Source: Sepioteuthis lessoniana
Taxonomy: Eukaryota; Mollusca; Cephalopoda; Myopsida; Loliginidae
Reading direction: 5' to 3'
DNA: 64,000 nt
Assembly: GCA_963585895.1 (NCBI GenBank)
Contig: OY757904.1
Span: 1,725,907 to 1,789,906, forward strand
Shown: one piece after another, positions 62,035 to 64,000 of the stretch
How the letters are laid out: every line of letters starts with the position of its first letter
Position numbering within the stretch: position 1 is the stretch's first letter
The notes under the pieces: model-generated
Seen by the model: only the letters and a program-made list of their open reading frames with translations
What the model was told of the DNA's origin: nothing
Database searches by the model: none
Program-made: the position numbers and the translations under genes

Positions 62035-64000
62035 AGCTTGATAGAAGACTGCATACACTTATATCTAATGGTGGTAGTGATTTTTCTTCAGGATATCCAT
62101 TCTTCAACAATGTGATCTTAATATAATTGAGTTCTGTAAGTTTTGGCTAAGAGGAATTCATCAAAGCACGGTGAAATGTTTTTATTAAGCTAATTTTGCT
62201 TCTAAGGGGACAAAAAGACCCCCACCGTGTGTATTAACCTATAAACGTGATTTTACGATAAACAAAAGTCTGCATGCTAAAATTGGTGCACTCTATAAGG
62301 ATATCAAGAAAAGGAAGGCTGCTGTCGTTCTCAAATTCACGTGTCAACACCGGGTGTAGTTGTTTGACTATGCGGAAAAGGCGTCTGCTTTCTGATCTGG
62401 AGGAGAAAACCACTCAAGTGTCGTCAACATCCCATTTGTAAGATAATATTTTGTTGGTGACTTCAAAAAGTCTCTCCTCCTGAAACCTAACAAAAATATT
62501 TGACAGCGCAGCTTCCGGGGGCTGCCCATAGCGACGCCGTCAATTTGCTGGTACATGGTATTGTAAAAGCTGAACTGAACATATTTAGTTGCAATGTACA
62601 ACAATTTCAGGAAGACGGTTTCAGGAACAGGAGTGGGCTCCAAGTGACTCTGGTGTAGGGTGTCAGCAGAAATGGCGATAGTCTCATCTAATGGAACATT
62701 TGGTATATAAGCTCGCTATGTGAAACGAGCAGAAAAATGAACTGTTAGGATCTACGGGTCTCATTTGCAAAGGTGAACGAGTCTCTAATGCAGTCTTTAA
62801 AATAAAGTTGTCAAATGGGTTCAAGAATATCGGCCAATCACTTGGCAAGGCGGTGTTAGGCAGTGCTGATCATAAACAAAATAGGTCTTAGAGGGGTGTT
62901 GTGTTTGTTAATTTTAGGGAGTCGATACAGCTGTGGTCTCTGAGATCCAACCAGGCGTGTTATCTCATAAATGTTTGTAGGGATTTGATGTTCGTTATAA
63001 AACCCGAATAATTCACGTTGTATACCCTGTTCCTGTTTGGCGGTCTTGTCAAATTCATCAACACTACTTAAGATAGTAACTGTGGAGGTGTCATTAAGAA
63101 TGTCCACCATTTTTTTTTTTTTTTGTATAATCATGTTTGTTGGGTATTACTTTCTCCCGCACCATTGTCTAGTTGGGATATAATTTCATCATCGTTATTA
63201 CTCAGGGACTTAATTGCATTGAGATGTTCACGGAGCAAGTAGAAATCGGATTTATCAATGTTGGATCCACAATGTGTGTGGGCAAGGTCATCCTGTCAGA
63301 CCTTGAAGGATACGAGTGCTTCTGTGGACATAGGTTTGCGTTCTAACAACTGGACATAAAGTAACTCGAATTCAGAGAGAAAACGTTCTCTGATTAATCT
63401 GGAAGGAGGAATACAAAATTCCAATCCGTGTTTGAGTACAAATTCTTCAGTGTCATTGAGGGATCAATTAGAAAAGTTGTTAATTTTCGAGTTGAAAATA
63501 TTGGACGAGGATCCCCAACATTAGTGAGCCGGGCTAATAATGTCTTATGCTTTGACTGAATAACTTTGTCGATTTTCTCGTTTAGGGTACCAAGGTACTG
63601 GCAGAGACATACGATGTCGAAGTGAGATAAGAAGTCCAATTTGTCATGACATAGTTGCCGGTAATGTCACTCTGGGAGGCAAGTTTGGTAATTTTGAAAG
63701 GGTGTTCGTCAAGAAGGAAACCCACTTCAATATGGAGACTGGTTTTGGCTCGTGATCTGGTAATACGGCAAGCAATAGAATAGGGAGAATTCGTTGTGAA
63801 AGACATTCCTCAAGAAATTTGATCGCACGTTGGAGACTGCGGATGGTCGCTTTAGTGGTCGGATAGCCGAGATACACCTCAAATTTTGGGGGGCTGTTGA
63901 AATCTCGCTTGATGCTCGCTTTAGTGGTCGGATAGCCGAAATACACCTCAAATTTTTTTTTTGGGGGGGGGCTGTTGAATTCTTGCTTGATTTAGAATTT
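62035..64000 (-). pseudogene. Penelope-like retroelement (PLE) ORF, broken and cut by the window end
   Basis: Minus-strand reading from 64000 downward gives a tandemly repeated N-terminal segment (FEVYFGYPTTKASIKRDFNS), then PDHEPKPVSI, CQYLGTLNEKIDKVIQSKHK, SNNDDEIISQLDNGAGES and MVDILNDTSTVTIL. PLE reverse-transcriptase blocks follow: TRLVGSQRPQLYRLPKINKH, NTPLRPILFMIS and ATKYVQFSFYNTMYQQIDGV, then AMGSP. The YVDD region is reduced to NGMLTTLEWF-type remnants near 62430, and GYPEE appears near 62085. No GIY-YIG endonuclease could be recognised. Several stops and frameshifts show it is inactive. Confidence 0.88.
63825..63990 (-). repeat. in-frame 69-bp duplication in the PLE N-terminal region
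   Basis: The blocks 'gtggtcggatagccgagat' and 'gtggtcggatagccgaaat' lie 69 bp apart, exactly 23 codons. Both copies encode FEVY-x-GYPTTKA. A poly-T/poly-G run interrupts the second copy near 63951. Confidence 0.88.

Noticed and set aside
61725..62126. 133-codon ORF with a repeated HFSGQNIQCTS motif
   Set aside because: It is produced by the 26-bp minisatellite (78-bp triple period) and has no independent support.

Overview
The window is repeat-dense, intron-rich-animal DNA with no recognisable host gene. Everything that can be identified is a transposable element (TE), a decayed TE fragment, or a tandem repeat. The mixture fits a cephalopod mollusc, most likely an octopus: an RTE-type LINE, a second abundant LINE whose 3' ORF ends in a CCHC knuckle and a conserved VDFAVPADHR / ARILRRVLE tail, mariner and Tc1 DNA transposons, tRNA-derived SINEs, a Penelope-like element, and long AT, GA, GT, GATA and TTA microsatellites. 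The species call rests on remembered resemblance to octopus repeats, not on a search.

Layout. 0-4.6 kb: a LINE-A 3' end, a truncated mariner, and a solo LTR (2338-3372). 4.6-11.4 kb: one RTE LINE cut into three pieces by two LTR insertions, a solo LTR (5086-6154) and a complete but non-coding LTR retrotransposon (6566-10814), each with a 4-bp target duplication. 11.4-14.1 kb: three minus-strand LINE-A 3' fragments in a row. 17.2-19.1 kb: a second RTE fragment, a 174-bp mariner-type MITE and a tRNA-SINE with a 16-bp target duplication. 19.6-24.9 kb: LINE-A and LINE-B relics. 24.9-33.2 kb: an array of about 260 copies of a 32-bp unit. 33.2-34.7 kb: more LINE-A. 38.0-40.2 kb: a Tc1 relic with a SINE inside it, then a minus-strand RTE. 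42.9-48.7 kb: a LINE-A cluster, one copy containing about 23 copies of a 55-bp unit. 48.9-52.5 kb: a candidate LTR and a LINE-A split by a mariner. 53.3-58.4 kb: an RTE 3' end, SINEs, an array of five 148-bp units built from head-to-head SINEs, and a 230-bp-arm inverted repeat. 61.6-64 kb: a 26-bp minisatellite abutting a minus-strand Penelope-like element.

Main reading. The most interesting structure is that several tandem arrays grew out of TE sequence. The 32-bp satellite is the LINE-A codons for AHEKTWTWLR repeated in place, with the same ORF continuing on both sides. The 55-bp satellite is the LINE-A segment for EIQIDHLIPNRKPDLVP, also repeated in place. A two-unit version of the 55-bp repeat, with the same diagnostic last unit, sits in another LINE-A copy 26 kb away. 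This suggests the duplication was carried by the retrotransposon before one copy expanded. The 148-bp array (from SINE heads), the GA tracts in two RTE 3' ends and the in-frame 69-bp repeat in the Penelope-like ORF fit the same theme. A second notable point is a hammerhead-ribozyme-like core (CTGATGAG ... CGAAAC ... GTC) in the central part of one SINE family, and a related core in the inverted repeat at 57.9-58.4 kb.

Names such as LINE-A, LINE-B and SINE-S are local to this annotation. All coding sequence is broken by stops and frameshifts, so no intact protein is expected from this window.
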